A stretch of DNA of 64,000 nucleotides. Origin: Setoptus koraiensis (lineage: Eukaryota > Arthropoda). Under the pieces are notes generated by a model. That model made no database searches and was not told the origin of the DNA. It was given only the letters and a program-made list of their open reading frames with translations. Positions 42,701 through 52,443 of this stretch are shown one piece after another. The stretch lies in contig CM106585.1 of NCBI GenBank assembly GCA_048013815.1, positions 8,556,001 to 8,620,000 of the forward strand, in the 5' to 3' direction. Position numbers and translations under genes: made by a program. The first letter of the stretch is position 1. Every line of letters starts with the position of its first letter.

Positions 42701-43230
42701 GGCGATGCTGTGCAATCAAGCCTATGCAAATATCGACAAAAACTTGTCGATACGGAATAGTGTGGTACTCGTTGCGTCATGTTTGCTGTCATGAATGGAG
42801 TGAGATCAACAACATGTTATTTTTCAAGCTAACATGGTGCTGATTGCCGACAACAATCAGCATTGCAGCGTCGCTGCAAAATATCGCCGCTGATAGGCGA
42901 CAACTGCCGACAATCTAGAAAATATATTGCTAAATATAGAAAATATGATACGAGATACTATGCCAATGATATAAACGCACGATATAAATAACATCATGAG
43001 CGAGCCAAGTTATTTGTTGCCACGTCACAGCGCGTTGCGATCACCGATCATCGATGTTGAATGGTTATGTCAAAATGCTAAATTTTATCAATTGTCAATT
43101 TGACTGATCCAGCGTATTATCAGCAAAAGTCGTTTTCACCACTATCATTGAAAATAGTTGTCTCGTTTGAAGCCATTTAACAACCAATCAACTGTGAACA
43201 ATTAATCGCCTGTCTGAAAAGAAAGAAATA

Positions 43231-43695
43231 ATGTTCAGCAAAATGTCCACATTCTTGTGTCTGGGCCTGGTGGCTTTGTTGTCGTTTGGTTTAGTTGGGG
43301 CCAATAATTCTAGAGACATTGATAAATTGCACAAACTGAGCCAATTCTTCCAAAGCGGCCTGCAACATCTAGCACTGAATATTGAGGCCAAAGAGGCCCA
43401 AGACGAAGACATATCTGGTGTGAGTGCCGATTATGAGTTGCTTCTGAAGGCGTCGTCACTGATTGATGATTACATTGACTTACTGAGCGACACAAACACA
43501 GAAAAAGATGCCTCAGTAACGGGGCCACTTAAAGAGTTCGACACCGAAGAGTCGCTGGATTATTTGAAGAAAATTGTCGACGGAATTGGTAACGTGTTTG
43601 GCCAAGCGCACCTAGACAGACAAGAAATGAACGATGCAGACCTGGCTAAAGTGGCCTCATTGGACGAGGTGTTTTACCATGAGGAACAATTTTGA
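43231..43695 (+). CDS. Small secreted acidic protein of unknown function
   Basis: ATG 43231, 154 aa, single exon. A clear signal peptide covers residues 1-24 (TFLCLGLVALLSFGLVGA, then NNSRD). The mature part of about 130 residues is acidic, has no cysteine and is predicted mostly helical with leucine-rich amphipathic spacing, for example DKLHKLSQFF, YELLLKASSLIDDYIDLL and SLDYLKKIVDGIGNVF. The codon pattern looks real and AATAAA near 43831 could serve as polyadenylation signal. I recognise no family. It stands alone, with several kilobases of repeat-rich DNA on both sides. Confidence 0.72.
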   Translation: MFSKMSTFLCLGLVALLSFGLVGANNSRDIDKLHKLSQFFQSGLQHLALNIEAKEAQDEDISGVSADYELLLKASSLIDDYIDLLSDTNTEKDASVTGPLKEFDTEESLDYLKKIVDGIGNVFGQAHLDRQEMNDADLAKVASLDEVFYHEEQF

Positions 43696-44467
43696 ATACA
43701 CGCAAACAATTAATCACAAAGCACAGTGATAAACAACTGATATATCATGATTTAAACTAATGAAAAATGTCGCCATCGGCAACGAAATTGTCGACGACGT
43801 GATGCGCCAATGTCAACGTAACACAACCAAATAAACACAAACCTGACCTTAATTGCTGCTTTCGTTCATTACCAATGAATCATTAGTGATGATTCATTAG
43901 TAATGAATCGTTAGATTTATCGTTTGATTTCGCGCTCACAAAATGCTTCATGTGCATACGTTTGATTGTAGCGCAGTTTCAGCAGAGCCGCCACTTCCGG
44001 TCGTTGCTAAAAATACCTGTGTCGAGCCAACACACAGACCTGTCACCTGTCGAGCAGTGCGACGGTGACTGGGTGCAAAAGGCAAAAGGCAAAAGGGTGG
44101 TCGCTGTGCCCGGCTAGTGCTCCACTTGGACCTATACAGACTGCATAATAGAGTGTAACAAGCTTTGCGAGTGTGACCGTCGGCCGGACATATCCTATAT
44201 CGGGCGCATATTACGCTGGGCATTAGTCAGCCTGCCGGCGACACAAGCCGAACTACTATTCAGGAGAACGGGCAACCTGTCGAGTGTTGTTGTGTTTGAG
44301 CACCGAGCTCGCTGATTGCGGTTAAAATGACACATTGACTAATATTGCAACATTAGCCAACAATTGTGAGTTACGTAACATGACTAATATTGTCGTTGTA
44401 TAATGGCCACACAATGGTCGTTGGCAAGATGACGCCGGTCGGATGTTCGGCCAATTAAATTTGCATC

Positions 44468-44557
44468 GCTGATGCTAAATTTGCATCGCAATTGTCAGCT
44501 GATGCTAAATTTGCATCGCAATTGTCAGCTGATGCTAAATTTGCATCGCAATTGTCA
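44468..44557. repeat. 30-bp tandem repeat, three units
   Basis: Three identical 30-base units beginning GCTGATGCTAAATTTGCATC. As 30 is a multiple of three, a spurious repeat peptide with the SADAKFASQL motif appears on plus. Confidence 0.95.
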
Positions 44558-46460
44558 GCTGATGAGATGCAGCTAATAAAAGTGGAATGTGGCATTTGGC
44601 ATAAATTGATTATAAATCATCATTATTGTGAAATCTCTTTTTTACATGTTGTTACACTTGACACAGCGACTAGCAAGTCAGCGACTTGTCAGCTGTTGTG
44701 TGGTCCCGGCAAGACGATAATTGGCTATCAGCACGCAATATTTAATGTTTTGTCTCGATGATAACACATTGTCTGATACATTGTCTGATACATTGTATGC
44801 AACAGTGTTCGCATACTTGCAGTGTATACTTGCAGTGTATGTTAACAATGCTGCCGCTGCCGAGCAACAATGGCAACGAGGGTACAATATTACTATTATT
44901 ATCATCATTACAATGACAACAAGAGCAACATGCCTGTGTCCATTCTGTGCGCTCTGCGGCCATAATTTTGGCCATTCTTTTCCGTGCAAACTATTCAGCA
45001 GCCAGACTATTCGGCGGTTCAATGATGCTCTCGAGTCACTCGAGTCACTCGAGTCGAGTGTGTTGAGATCCGTTTATAAAATACATTGTAAGCTTGCGAG
45101 TTTGTGAGCCGAGTGGTTGCACCACTTCGAGCACGCATTGTGTCACCTGCCCTTTCGATTTATGCAATCTGTGGACTTGTGTGCGATTGTTGCAACTTAC
45201 AGGTAACCGTGATTTTGAGGCTGCAAACTGCAAACTGCAAACTGCAACCTCGAAACCGAGCCACCAAGGCTAACTAAGGCGAAGCCAGCAGTGCCGAGCT
45301 GGCCGGCGACAGTGTCAGTGTGCACTGGCTCCTATGGCCGGCCCGATATAATCGGTATTATGCCGACGGTATATACATACTATATAAATAGTATAGATAT
45401 CGACTGTATTTGTGGAGTTGCGCCAAAAATGGATGCAGTTGAGCGAGTGAAAGTCGCCATGAGCGCAAATCAAAACTAGTTATTTAAATGTGCACACAAT
45501 ATTTTGAGTTTTGATTCTTTGTTTGTATGCACAATTATGGTTGTTGAAACAATTGAATTATGTTTCCATTATTAGCCGTGCATTGATTGTGATTGTAGTG
45601 CTGCCAATTGTGCCCACTGCGACTGTTGTGCCGTCGACTGCAATCGAAGCGACCGAATCGTGGCCGGTGGCCTTTGATCATGACACGACATGATCAAACG
45701 ATGACATTGCGCAATTTCAACAGTCGCAACAGTCGCCAGAGTCGCAATTGCATCAATGGCAACTGCTATCGCTCGTCGATTGCATCATCGACGACCACCA
45801 TAATTGGTCATCGACATGCTGTCCGGTCGCACACACAGGTGAACCTGCCCACTGGGCTGTCAGTGCCGGCTGACATTGACAGCCGATGGTCGGCCCATTG
45901 ACGGCCAAGTGTGTGCAGTACGCTGACAACTGCATGCAGCATCAGTCTAGTCACTAGACTCTAGTGTTGCAGTGGACTGGTGCACTGGTTACGTAACATG
46001 GCGGCAACTTGGTGCAAGTCGGCTCAACCGAGTAGGTGTGTGGCATCTAATTTGATTCATTAAAATGAATTATTTGTGCGCTGTTGTGAGTGTGATTTGA
46101 TAAAATTTGATCAAAAATCAAGCGACACACACCATTGGATAGAGCAACCACACTGGCCACTTGTTGCGCCGGCCGCAGCCTATAAAGTGTTACTATTACC
46201 TTAACACTTGTGCAGTAACACTGCGCCAACATATCACTCAACATAATGTCAAGGCGGCATAATATCAAGCTTGCACCATGATGCACCAGCAGTGTCATCA
46301 TGGTCAATTGGCCAGTGTATCAAATGGCCAAAGAGATGAAAATGAAATGCGTCGTCAATGGTCGGCTGCTTGGGTGCCCGGCCTGCGTCACAAGCGAATC
46401 AAGTGCAACTGAAAAGGCAACATTATTGTGGCGCAACGATAATTGTTACGTCACAATAAT

Positions 46461-46497
46461 GTTTAATGGACTATGCTGCTTGCATAGTCCATTAAAC
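46461..46497. repeat. Perfect hairpin, 16-bp arms and 5-base loop
   Basis: Arms 46461-46476 (GTTTAATGGACTATGC) and 46482-46497 are exact reverse complements. Confidence 0.93.
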
Positions 46498-47611
46498 AGT
46501 GCATTAAGCAGTGCAGCGTTTTTTAATGCAGCCAAAGTTGTTGCGTAATGGTGTTGCGTCGTCTTTTGGTTAGTGGCGATTGGCCGATTGGCTTATTGGC
46601 TTATTGGTTATTAGTTGTAGTTGGTTGTGTGCACGCAAGGGTTCATTGGGCGCAACCAGGCCGGCGAGTGCCGGTCACACACACACACACAAAAGCACCA
46701 TTACGACAACAACAACCGTCCAATCGTAATCTGATTGAATTCGAAAACAGATTGGCGCGCAATTGCAACAACAGATAGAAAAAACAGCGAACCATCTGAT
46801 CGTTAAATTGGCTCTAAATCATGTTACGTAACGCACAGGCGCGAGCAACAACAACAACAAACGACAAATGTATGCCATGATTATGCAACGCTCACTTGCC
46901 GCGCCGACCATAATGTGGTCGCTGGTCATCGTGCGTCTCGTATTACGTAATACCATGGATTACATAATACCATGTACATGGCTCGCACTGGCCGGTGCCA
47001 CTTGTTACACTTGATCGGTTCGTGATGGTGGTCGTCGGACGTCATGATTACCACCTAGGCGCACAGTTGGCGCTCAAGTGCGTGCTAGTTGGGCTTTTGG
47101 CCTAGCTTGTGCTCGCTTGCCGGTGAGCACAAGGTGCTTTTGGATCGCCTGTGAGCGTCGCACCACTTGCAAAATTATTTGCGGCGGTGGCCACACAAAC
47201 AATACAAAGTAAGACACCGCCGAGCATTGGGTGGCCGGTGCTCACGGCGCCGGCACTAATTCAATCAGGCCACTGCCGCTGTCTCTTGTTACCTGTTGCT
47301 CCTCCTCTAATGTCAATGGTCAACTGTCAACCGAGCTGCAACATTTAATGGGCGCTGCGCGTTCATGCATCCGCTTTAAACTTGTTGGCAGCGCCGTGTC
47401 GCCGGCGCACCAGCAGCACCAATGATATAATCGTCATGTTCATGCTACCTGTTGCTTATCGCTGGCCGTATCGCTGGCCGCATCGCTGGCCGTGTCAGCG
47501 GCCGTGTCACTGCCGCTGGTGCGCCAACAGCAGCGCCGGCCACTTGTTGACGATGAGAAAACTGAATTATAGTTTGTCTCACGATTTAACAAAAACTTAC
47601 CTGTGTGTCGC

Positions 47612-47653
47612 CCACTGTCCACTGTCCACTGGCCAGTGGACAGTGGACAGTGG
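47612..47653. repeat. Perfect 42-bp palindrome without spacer
   Basis: Arms 47612-47632 and 47633-47653 are exact reverse complements, built from the word CCACTGT. It is followed closely by GGCCACTG, a further partial copy. Confidence 0.93.
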
Positions 47654-48068
47654 CCACTGCGCCGCTCCACATTGCTCGGCCATTGCGCTTGCTCTGCTAA
47701 TATCTGCTTATTAATCTAGTGCCACTGGTGCCAGTACATGTGTTTAGTTGCCACTTGCAGGCTGCTAATCTCAATGCAATCACATCGTCCCTGTTGTCGT
47801 TACGTCAGCTAGCCAAGGCGAGACAGCGCCGCATAATTTGGGCAACAACTGGTTATGAGCAGCGCGCATGTGTCATGCACAGTTTATAGATCGACTAATC
47901 TGTTGCTGCTGACGCTGATTTTTGCCCAATAATAATATTATTTAGCCACCAGCGAGCAACCATTAAATCATAAATCAGAGCGCAAGCTGGATTGGTTGCA
48001 CATCACAGTTTAATATATTGTTACTGTCATTTCATTTTACTATCTTACCACCGGCTTCATCTCGACAG

Positions 48069-48142
48069 TGCACTGCACACACGCTAATTTATGCATCCAT
48101 TGCTCAAACTTGTTTATTACCGGCCACCATTACACACAACAG
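48069..48142 (+). other. Possible isolated exon with Cys/His-rich peptide (doubtful)
   Basis: It lies between an acceptor (CATCTCGACAG) and a strong donor (ACAG|GTAAGC), 74 bases. In phase 2 it reads HCTHANLCIHCSNLFITG then HHYTQQ, whose spaced cysteines and histidines recall half of a zinc-binding domain. Another frame is also open, no neighbouring exon was found, and the match to any domain is weak. Confidence 0.2.
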
Positions 48143-48654
48143 GTAAGCCTACACCTGTTGTCAACTGATGAACTCTTTGTTTGTTTGTCTCATCTCGCCT
48201 TATCGCCTGGTCCCGTCTGGTCCCGTCTGGTCTCGTCTGGTCTCTCCTCTCTGCTCCTCGCCTCGCCTCACCTCTCCTTTGCTCGTCTCGTCTCCTCTCT
48301 TCTCCTTTGCTCGTCTCGACTCGACTCGCCTCGCCGTCGTGTCATGTCGGCTTGTCGGCGGTTGCTGGCCACCGGCAGCTAAAAAAGCTAGTAGCAGCCA
48401 GCTAAATAATCACTCATCTCTACTGATGCCTCTACTGTGCACTGCCTAATTATAGCTATAACAAAAGCAAGTCTCTCCACTACTATTGCCAGCTACTTGT
48501 TGCTATTGCTAGCCTATATACATACATATACCAGTGTACACACAAATACTAGTTGCCTCGTCGTCTATCCAACTCAAAACTTGTTTGTGCACACCAAACA
48601 ACTACTAACAACCCTGTCCTATAAACAACAACAAGCTAGCCTATTATTGTTATG

Positions 48655-48698
48655 ATAAAATAAATTGTGATAGCCGTAGCTTGCACAATTTATTTTAT
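48655..48698. repeat. Hairpin with 15-bp perfect arms
   Basis: Arms 48655-48669 (ATAAAATAAATTGTG) and 48684-48698 are exact reverse complements around a 14-base loop. Confidence 0.9.
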
Positions 48699-49084
48699 AT
48701 CAAGCGTTGCAATTAGTCGCTCCTGTTGCACGGCTAATATTGGCACCGAAACTTGTCTCCAAATCAACCATTTGCCGAGTCAACGAGTCACTCCGAAACA
48801 AACAATCACAGATTGAAATACAAGTAACCAGATATAGATTCGACAATTAATGTTATCAGTTGATTACAGGACTGTCTAGATTGCGCCGATTGATGATCAA
48901 TCATGATTAACTAATTAACCCTTAACTGCAACCATTGCAGCTACTTGCTAGCTGTCAGTCTAGCGCATCATCGGCCTGCATCTACACTGTTGTGTCTGGG
49001 TACAACTTGTGTAGTTTACACGTGCATGTTTCACGTTAAAAAAACCACCAACCAACAGGTTGTAACCTGCTTTAGAAACTTCTA

Positions 49085-49417
49085 TCAATACAGTCGACTT
49101 GCCACACATCTGCTAATATCAAGATACTCAATATTCAATTTGTTAGCTTTCGCTGTGACCGTCTCAACAGATTGCGAGCGATCCAGAATGGTCGACAATT
49201 TAAATTCAGGATCTTCGTGTCTCCTGTTTTGTCTTCGAAGCTCTTCCTTTATTCTGATATGACAACACTGATCGCTCCAGTTTCGCACCAATCCCTGGCG
49301 AAACAACAATGGCATCAATTGAGATGCCATCGTCAGTAGCCAACTTGATTGAAATGAATTGAACAATTGGAAAAAAGTGAACGACAAGCCGTTATAATCA
49401 GCAATAATATCAAACAT
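49085..49417 (-). CDS. Hypothetical protein, 110 aa
   Basis: A true ATG at 49417-49415 opens a 110-residue frame of non-repetitive composition. The N-terminal 40 residues are hydrophobic with a possible membrane or targeting segment (FTFFQLFNSFQSSWLLTMA). The rest is charged, including EELRRQNRRHEDPEFKL and AKANKLNIEYLDIS. It lies divergently from TERT with 405 bases between starts, a common arrangement for real genes. I recognise no family. The last residues may be read-through past a donor rather than the true end. Confidence 0.45.
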   Translation of the reverse strand: MFDIIADYNGLSFTFFQLFNSFQSSWLLTMASQLMPLLFRQGLVRNWSDQCCHIRIKEELRRQNRRHEDPEFKLSTILDRSQSVETVTAKANKLNIEYLDISRCVASRLY

Positions 49418-49822
49418 CGCTATGGCGGAAGTCCGCGTAGACTAGGGACAGGTGCAATCTAGCCACAACAGGCCCAAATTTTGAGTTGGCCCACTAGCGG
49501 TTGGGGTGTAAATGAAAATGTTGAAAAACAGCTTTGGGAGAGGAATTTCTTGTGAAGAAAACTAAAACTTATGTCTATCATCTTTGTATGACGTAACGTT
49601 TGGTTTGTGAATAATTTAAATTCGGCGCGCGGTCGCACCCATATGAACTATGCACGACGAAATAAGCCGTTGCATTTCTGGTTCGTGTCACGTTTCCTAT
49701 CAACAAGTAACACTCATCTTTCAGCACCTTTTGTATAATAATGTATTGTATTGAAACAACCCCAACTCATCTGTTTATTATGAGTTTATGAGATGAGATA
49801 TACTGACATGAAATAATATATA

Positions 49823-52075
49823 ATGAGTTCTATCAGTCATATAGACCATGAAATCATCAATAGAAGGAGATTTTTACACAGCCTCATGTCACCTCGACCC
49901 GCAGGCAAGCCCACATGGCTAAGGGATTTGATTGACGCCCGGGATGAATGTCGCAAAATTCTCCATCCGCGTCTCATAAATAGGCTCTCGCTGGACAATC
50001 GTCAACAAATAGAGAGCCTGGTCATTACACTTGTTGATGGTTGCAAGCGATGCAATATTCACAATATGATTGACTCCTATTGTGGCCTCCAAAAAGGATG
50101 CTTTGATAAGATACCATTCAGTGTATCTCATGCCTTAGATGAATACACCACCTATGACCAAATAGTAAGATTTTTATACAATTTCTACAGAACTATTTGC
50201 CCCATTGATCTATTATTTGGAACACACAAAAACTATAAAATATTTATATCTCATCTAAGATCTCTCATAGAATGCGGTATTCGTGTTAACAACATTGCCT
50301 ACAAGTATATTAGACAATTTGATAAAGTTGTGATTGACATAAAGAAGATACCATGGCTTCAATTTATCAGCGATGATCTAGCAAGAGAGGAGACTTTCTA
50401 TTTAGTGGTCAAGTTGCTTATTAGGATCTTTCAGGAATTAATTAAAACCTATTTCTACGGAGTACTCAGCAACCCGTATGGTGATCAAATTTTCTACTAT
50501 AGATATAATCTCTGGGATAAGATAGCTATGAATGTCTTGCAGAGATACATAAAAAACGATTTATTGCAACCACACGAAATAGAGAGCTCACAAGATCTCC
50601 CGTTATTTTCCACATCAACTATTAGATACATGCTGAAAAAAGATGACATAAGACCACTCTGTTTAACATTAGGCAATCGATATGATCTACAGCGTGAGAC
50701 CAACAAGTTTAAGGCCATACTACGAAAAATATTGAAAAACATCTGTGATAATAAATTCAAATCAGGCTATCTATTTAATATGAAACTATTTCTAGAGGAT
50801 CTCAGACAACTCCAAGATAGCAAACAAAAAGAAGGTAAAAACATTTACATGGTTCGCACGGACATTGCTAATTGTTTTCCGAGTGTAGATCAAGATAAAC
50901 TGAAAGCCATAATTGATTCTAATCTAAACAAATTAACAGATAAACACGGAACTATTGTGATATATAATTACTTGTGTTTGACAAATAAGGGTAAAAGGTA
51001 TTATCGATTAACACTGGACCCTGACGATATTACCAACAATAGGAGATATCAGGATACTCAATTGCAGAATACATTTCGAATGACAGCTGAGGATGTGTCG
51101 CTGAATTATGTACACCCTTACATTATTTGGCCAATTCTTAAAACTCATACAAACGGAAAGATTGGATTATATCTGAAGAAAGGTCTCCGTCAAGGAGCTT
51201 CTCTATCTCCTTTGCTCACGAGCATCTATCTTCGTTCAGCTTTCAAACAATATTTGGGCGACTTTATTGGAGCAGAAGATTGTAAATTATATTGTTATGT
51301 CGATGATATTTTATTTATATCAACAGATCTAGAAAAGGGTAGAATGTTCCTGCATCGGATGCTGAAGGGATTTAAAGAATATGGACTTCGATCAAACTTG
51401 GACAAACTTTTTGCTAACTTCAATCTTGTACCCATTGAGCCTAGACTTAGGACAATAAAAGACTATATTGTATTCTATCGACACAAGATTGATATAGAGA
51501 GCCTGGAATGTAGCTACAACTATGAATCATACTCTGACATGAGGCTCCAATATGTCCAAGTGACTAATCCCTACGCTGATGAATTGGATCTGATATCGTT
51601 CGCAAAAAACTTCGTCTTTACTTCATTCACATTGATTCTCATTGATATGAAGTTGAATTCAAAAGAGAGAGTTGTTATTAATATATTTGAAAGGATGATG
51701 CTTTCAGCTTACAGATTAGCTGTTAAATTGATTATATCGATTAGATGGAGGCGCTCGGAAGATCAAATACCAGAATTGCTTGATCGTATCATTAGATGTC
51801 TCTGCAACAGGCTGATCAAATTCATCTCAACAAGAGTAGAGAGAGAAACTATAACGAATAACATGAGTGCGGATGACATCCGACTGATAACTTATACTGC
51901 CTACCATGTTGTTTGGAAAAATTCAAAGATGAATAATAGGAAGAAGGAATTGAAAAAAATAAACTCCGGTATTTCGAAGATAAATCTACGTAAGAATATA
52001 AAATTGGAGCAACAACAAATTTTAGAGAGACATTTTTGTGTTTCTAAGTTCTACAATTCTATGAAATTAATGTAG
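49823..52075 (+). CDS. TERT: Telomerase reverse transcriptase, intronless and without a TEN domain
   Basis: Catalytic subunit that copies telomerase RNA onto chromosome ends. ATG 49823, 750 aa, no intron. The N-terminal 240 residues would be the RNA-binding domain, with a T-motif-like block at 210-240 (FYGVLSNPYGDQIFYYRYNL). Motif 1 is near 276 (IRPLCLTL). Motif A is VRTDIANCFPSVD (catalytic D347). An insert of about 90 residues follows where TERT carries its IFD. Motif B' is KGLRQGASLSPLLTSIYL (453-470), motif C YVDDILFIS (D494, D495), motif D GLRSNLDKLFANF (521-533), motif E near 547-557. The thumb follows. The spacing A to B', the EYG..N..K..NF motif D and the T-like block favour TERT over Penelope-like reverse transcriptases. 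It is shorter than vertebrate TERT (over 1100 aa), lacking the TEN domain, as insect TERTs do. Confidence 0.88.
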   Translation: MSSISHIDHEIINRRRFLHSLMSPRPAGKPTWLRDLIDARDECRKILHPRLINRLSLDNRQQIESLVITLVDGCKRCNIHNMIDSYCGLQKGCFDKIPFSVSHALDEYTTYDQIVRFLYNFYRTICPIDLLFGTHKNYKIFISHLRSLIECGIRVNNIAYKYIRQFDKVVIDIKKIPWLQFISDDLAREETFYLVVKLLIRIFQELIKTYFYGVLSNPYGDQIFYYRYNLWDKIAMNVLQRYIKNDLLQPHEIESSQDLPLFSTSTIRYMLKKDDIRPLCLTLGNRYDLQRETNKFKAILRKILKNICDNKFKSGYLFNMKLFLEDLRQLQDSKQKEGKNIYMVRTDIANCFPSVDQDKLKAIIDSNLNKLTDKHGTIVIYNYLCLTNKGKRYYRLTLDPDDITNNRRYQDTQLQNTFRMTAEDVSLNYVHPYIIWPILKTHTNGKIGLYLKKGLRQGASLSPLLTSIYLRSAFKQYLGDFIGAEDCKLYCYVDDILFISTDLEKGRMFLHRMLKGFKEYGLRSNLDKLFANFNLVPIEPRLRTIKDYIVFYRHKIDIESLECSYNYESYSDMRLQYVQVTNPYADELDLISFAKNFVFTSFTLILIDMKLNSKERVVINIFERMMLSAYRLAVKLIISIRWRRSEDQIPELLDRIIRCLCNRLIKFISTRVERETITNNMSADDIRLITYTAYHVVWKNSKMNNRKKELKKINSGISKINLRKNIKLEQQQILERHFCVSKFYNSMKLM

Positions 52076-52098
52076 AAAACAAACTTGTGCATTTGTAT

Positions 52099-52110
52099 TA
52101 ATAAATAAAC
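52099..52110 (+). terminator. Polyadenylation signal of TERT
   Basis: AATAAATAAA about 25-35 bases after the TERT stop codon, the canonical signal at a usual distance. Confidence 0.6.
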
Positions 52111-52443
52111 TCTGTCAATCCATGTAGCTGATGTTCACCTCGCAAATTCACTGGACACTACACAATGCAGGCTCTCGCAAATCTGATCCATCTAGAAATG
52201 TGGACTTGGTCAAAGGTAATACTTTGTTGGAGTCATGAGGATCTGATAGACAATGAAGTGTTCGAGAGACTCAAAAGGCCTCACCTCGGATGAACGAATC
52301 ATTTCAGGGACGCCGCGTGACGTCCTAATCTCATTGATTCTCTTATCTCTCCTCTTCTCTTCTCTTTATCTCATTGGATCGCATTTGTTTATCAACCCGA
52401 TGGATTGAATCTACTCATTTAGAGTTGCACTCGCGAACATGTT
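52111..52443. other. Short intergenic region between convergent TERT and a secreted-protein gene
   Basis: No gene seen. A CTCTTCTCTT pyrimidine tract lies near 52340-52370. Confidence 0.7.

Larger units (their letters stand above)
35964..43230. other. Long non-coding stretch with repeats and weak exon candidates
   Basis: No gene I can firmly support. It contains GA runs (36898-36918), TG runs (37369-37391 and 38127-38146), a 10-11-mer tandem (about 37578-37650), CAA/CAG patches (38400-38450, 39150-39182), a 14-mer tandem (39509-39583), a 19-bp inverted repeat (39689-39736), GGCGGCAAGACTGACA repeats (40365-40410) and a GTTGT/GTCGT tract (41400-41500). A candidate first exon at 37048-37092 is listed separately. 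The composition returns to the GGGCCC-poor but GGCC-rich type seen in GluCl introns, so this may be intron of a gene with tiny exons. Confidence 0.5.
43696..49084. other. Non-coding stretch rich in palindromes and tandem repeats
   Basis: No gene supported. Listed separately are a 30-mer tandem (44468-44557) and three perfect inverted repeats. Also seen: GAGTCACTC repeats (45032-45058), CTGCAAA repeats (45222-45247), a CTAGT palindromic cluster (45945-45963), GCTGGCC repeats (47460-47500) and a TCTGGTC pyrimidine tract (48205-48345). Several isolated splice-like sites occur, including a possible exon at 48069-48142, but no chain of exons can be built. Confidence 0.5.

Noticed and set aside
44468-44557. 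CRISPR-like spaced repeat
   Set aside because: The units are directly adjacent without spacers, and the window is eukaryotic.
44492-44761. Plus-strand frame with repeated SADAKFASQL peptide
   Set aside because: It is produced by a 30-bp tandem repeat whose unit is divisible by three; nothing else supports coding.
49823-52075. Reading the reverse transcriptase as a Penelope-like retroelement
   Set aside because: A T-motif-like block, an IFD-sized insert between motifs A and B', and a TERT-type motif D favour telomerase. No endonuclease domain or element ends are seen. Phylogeny would settle it.
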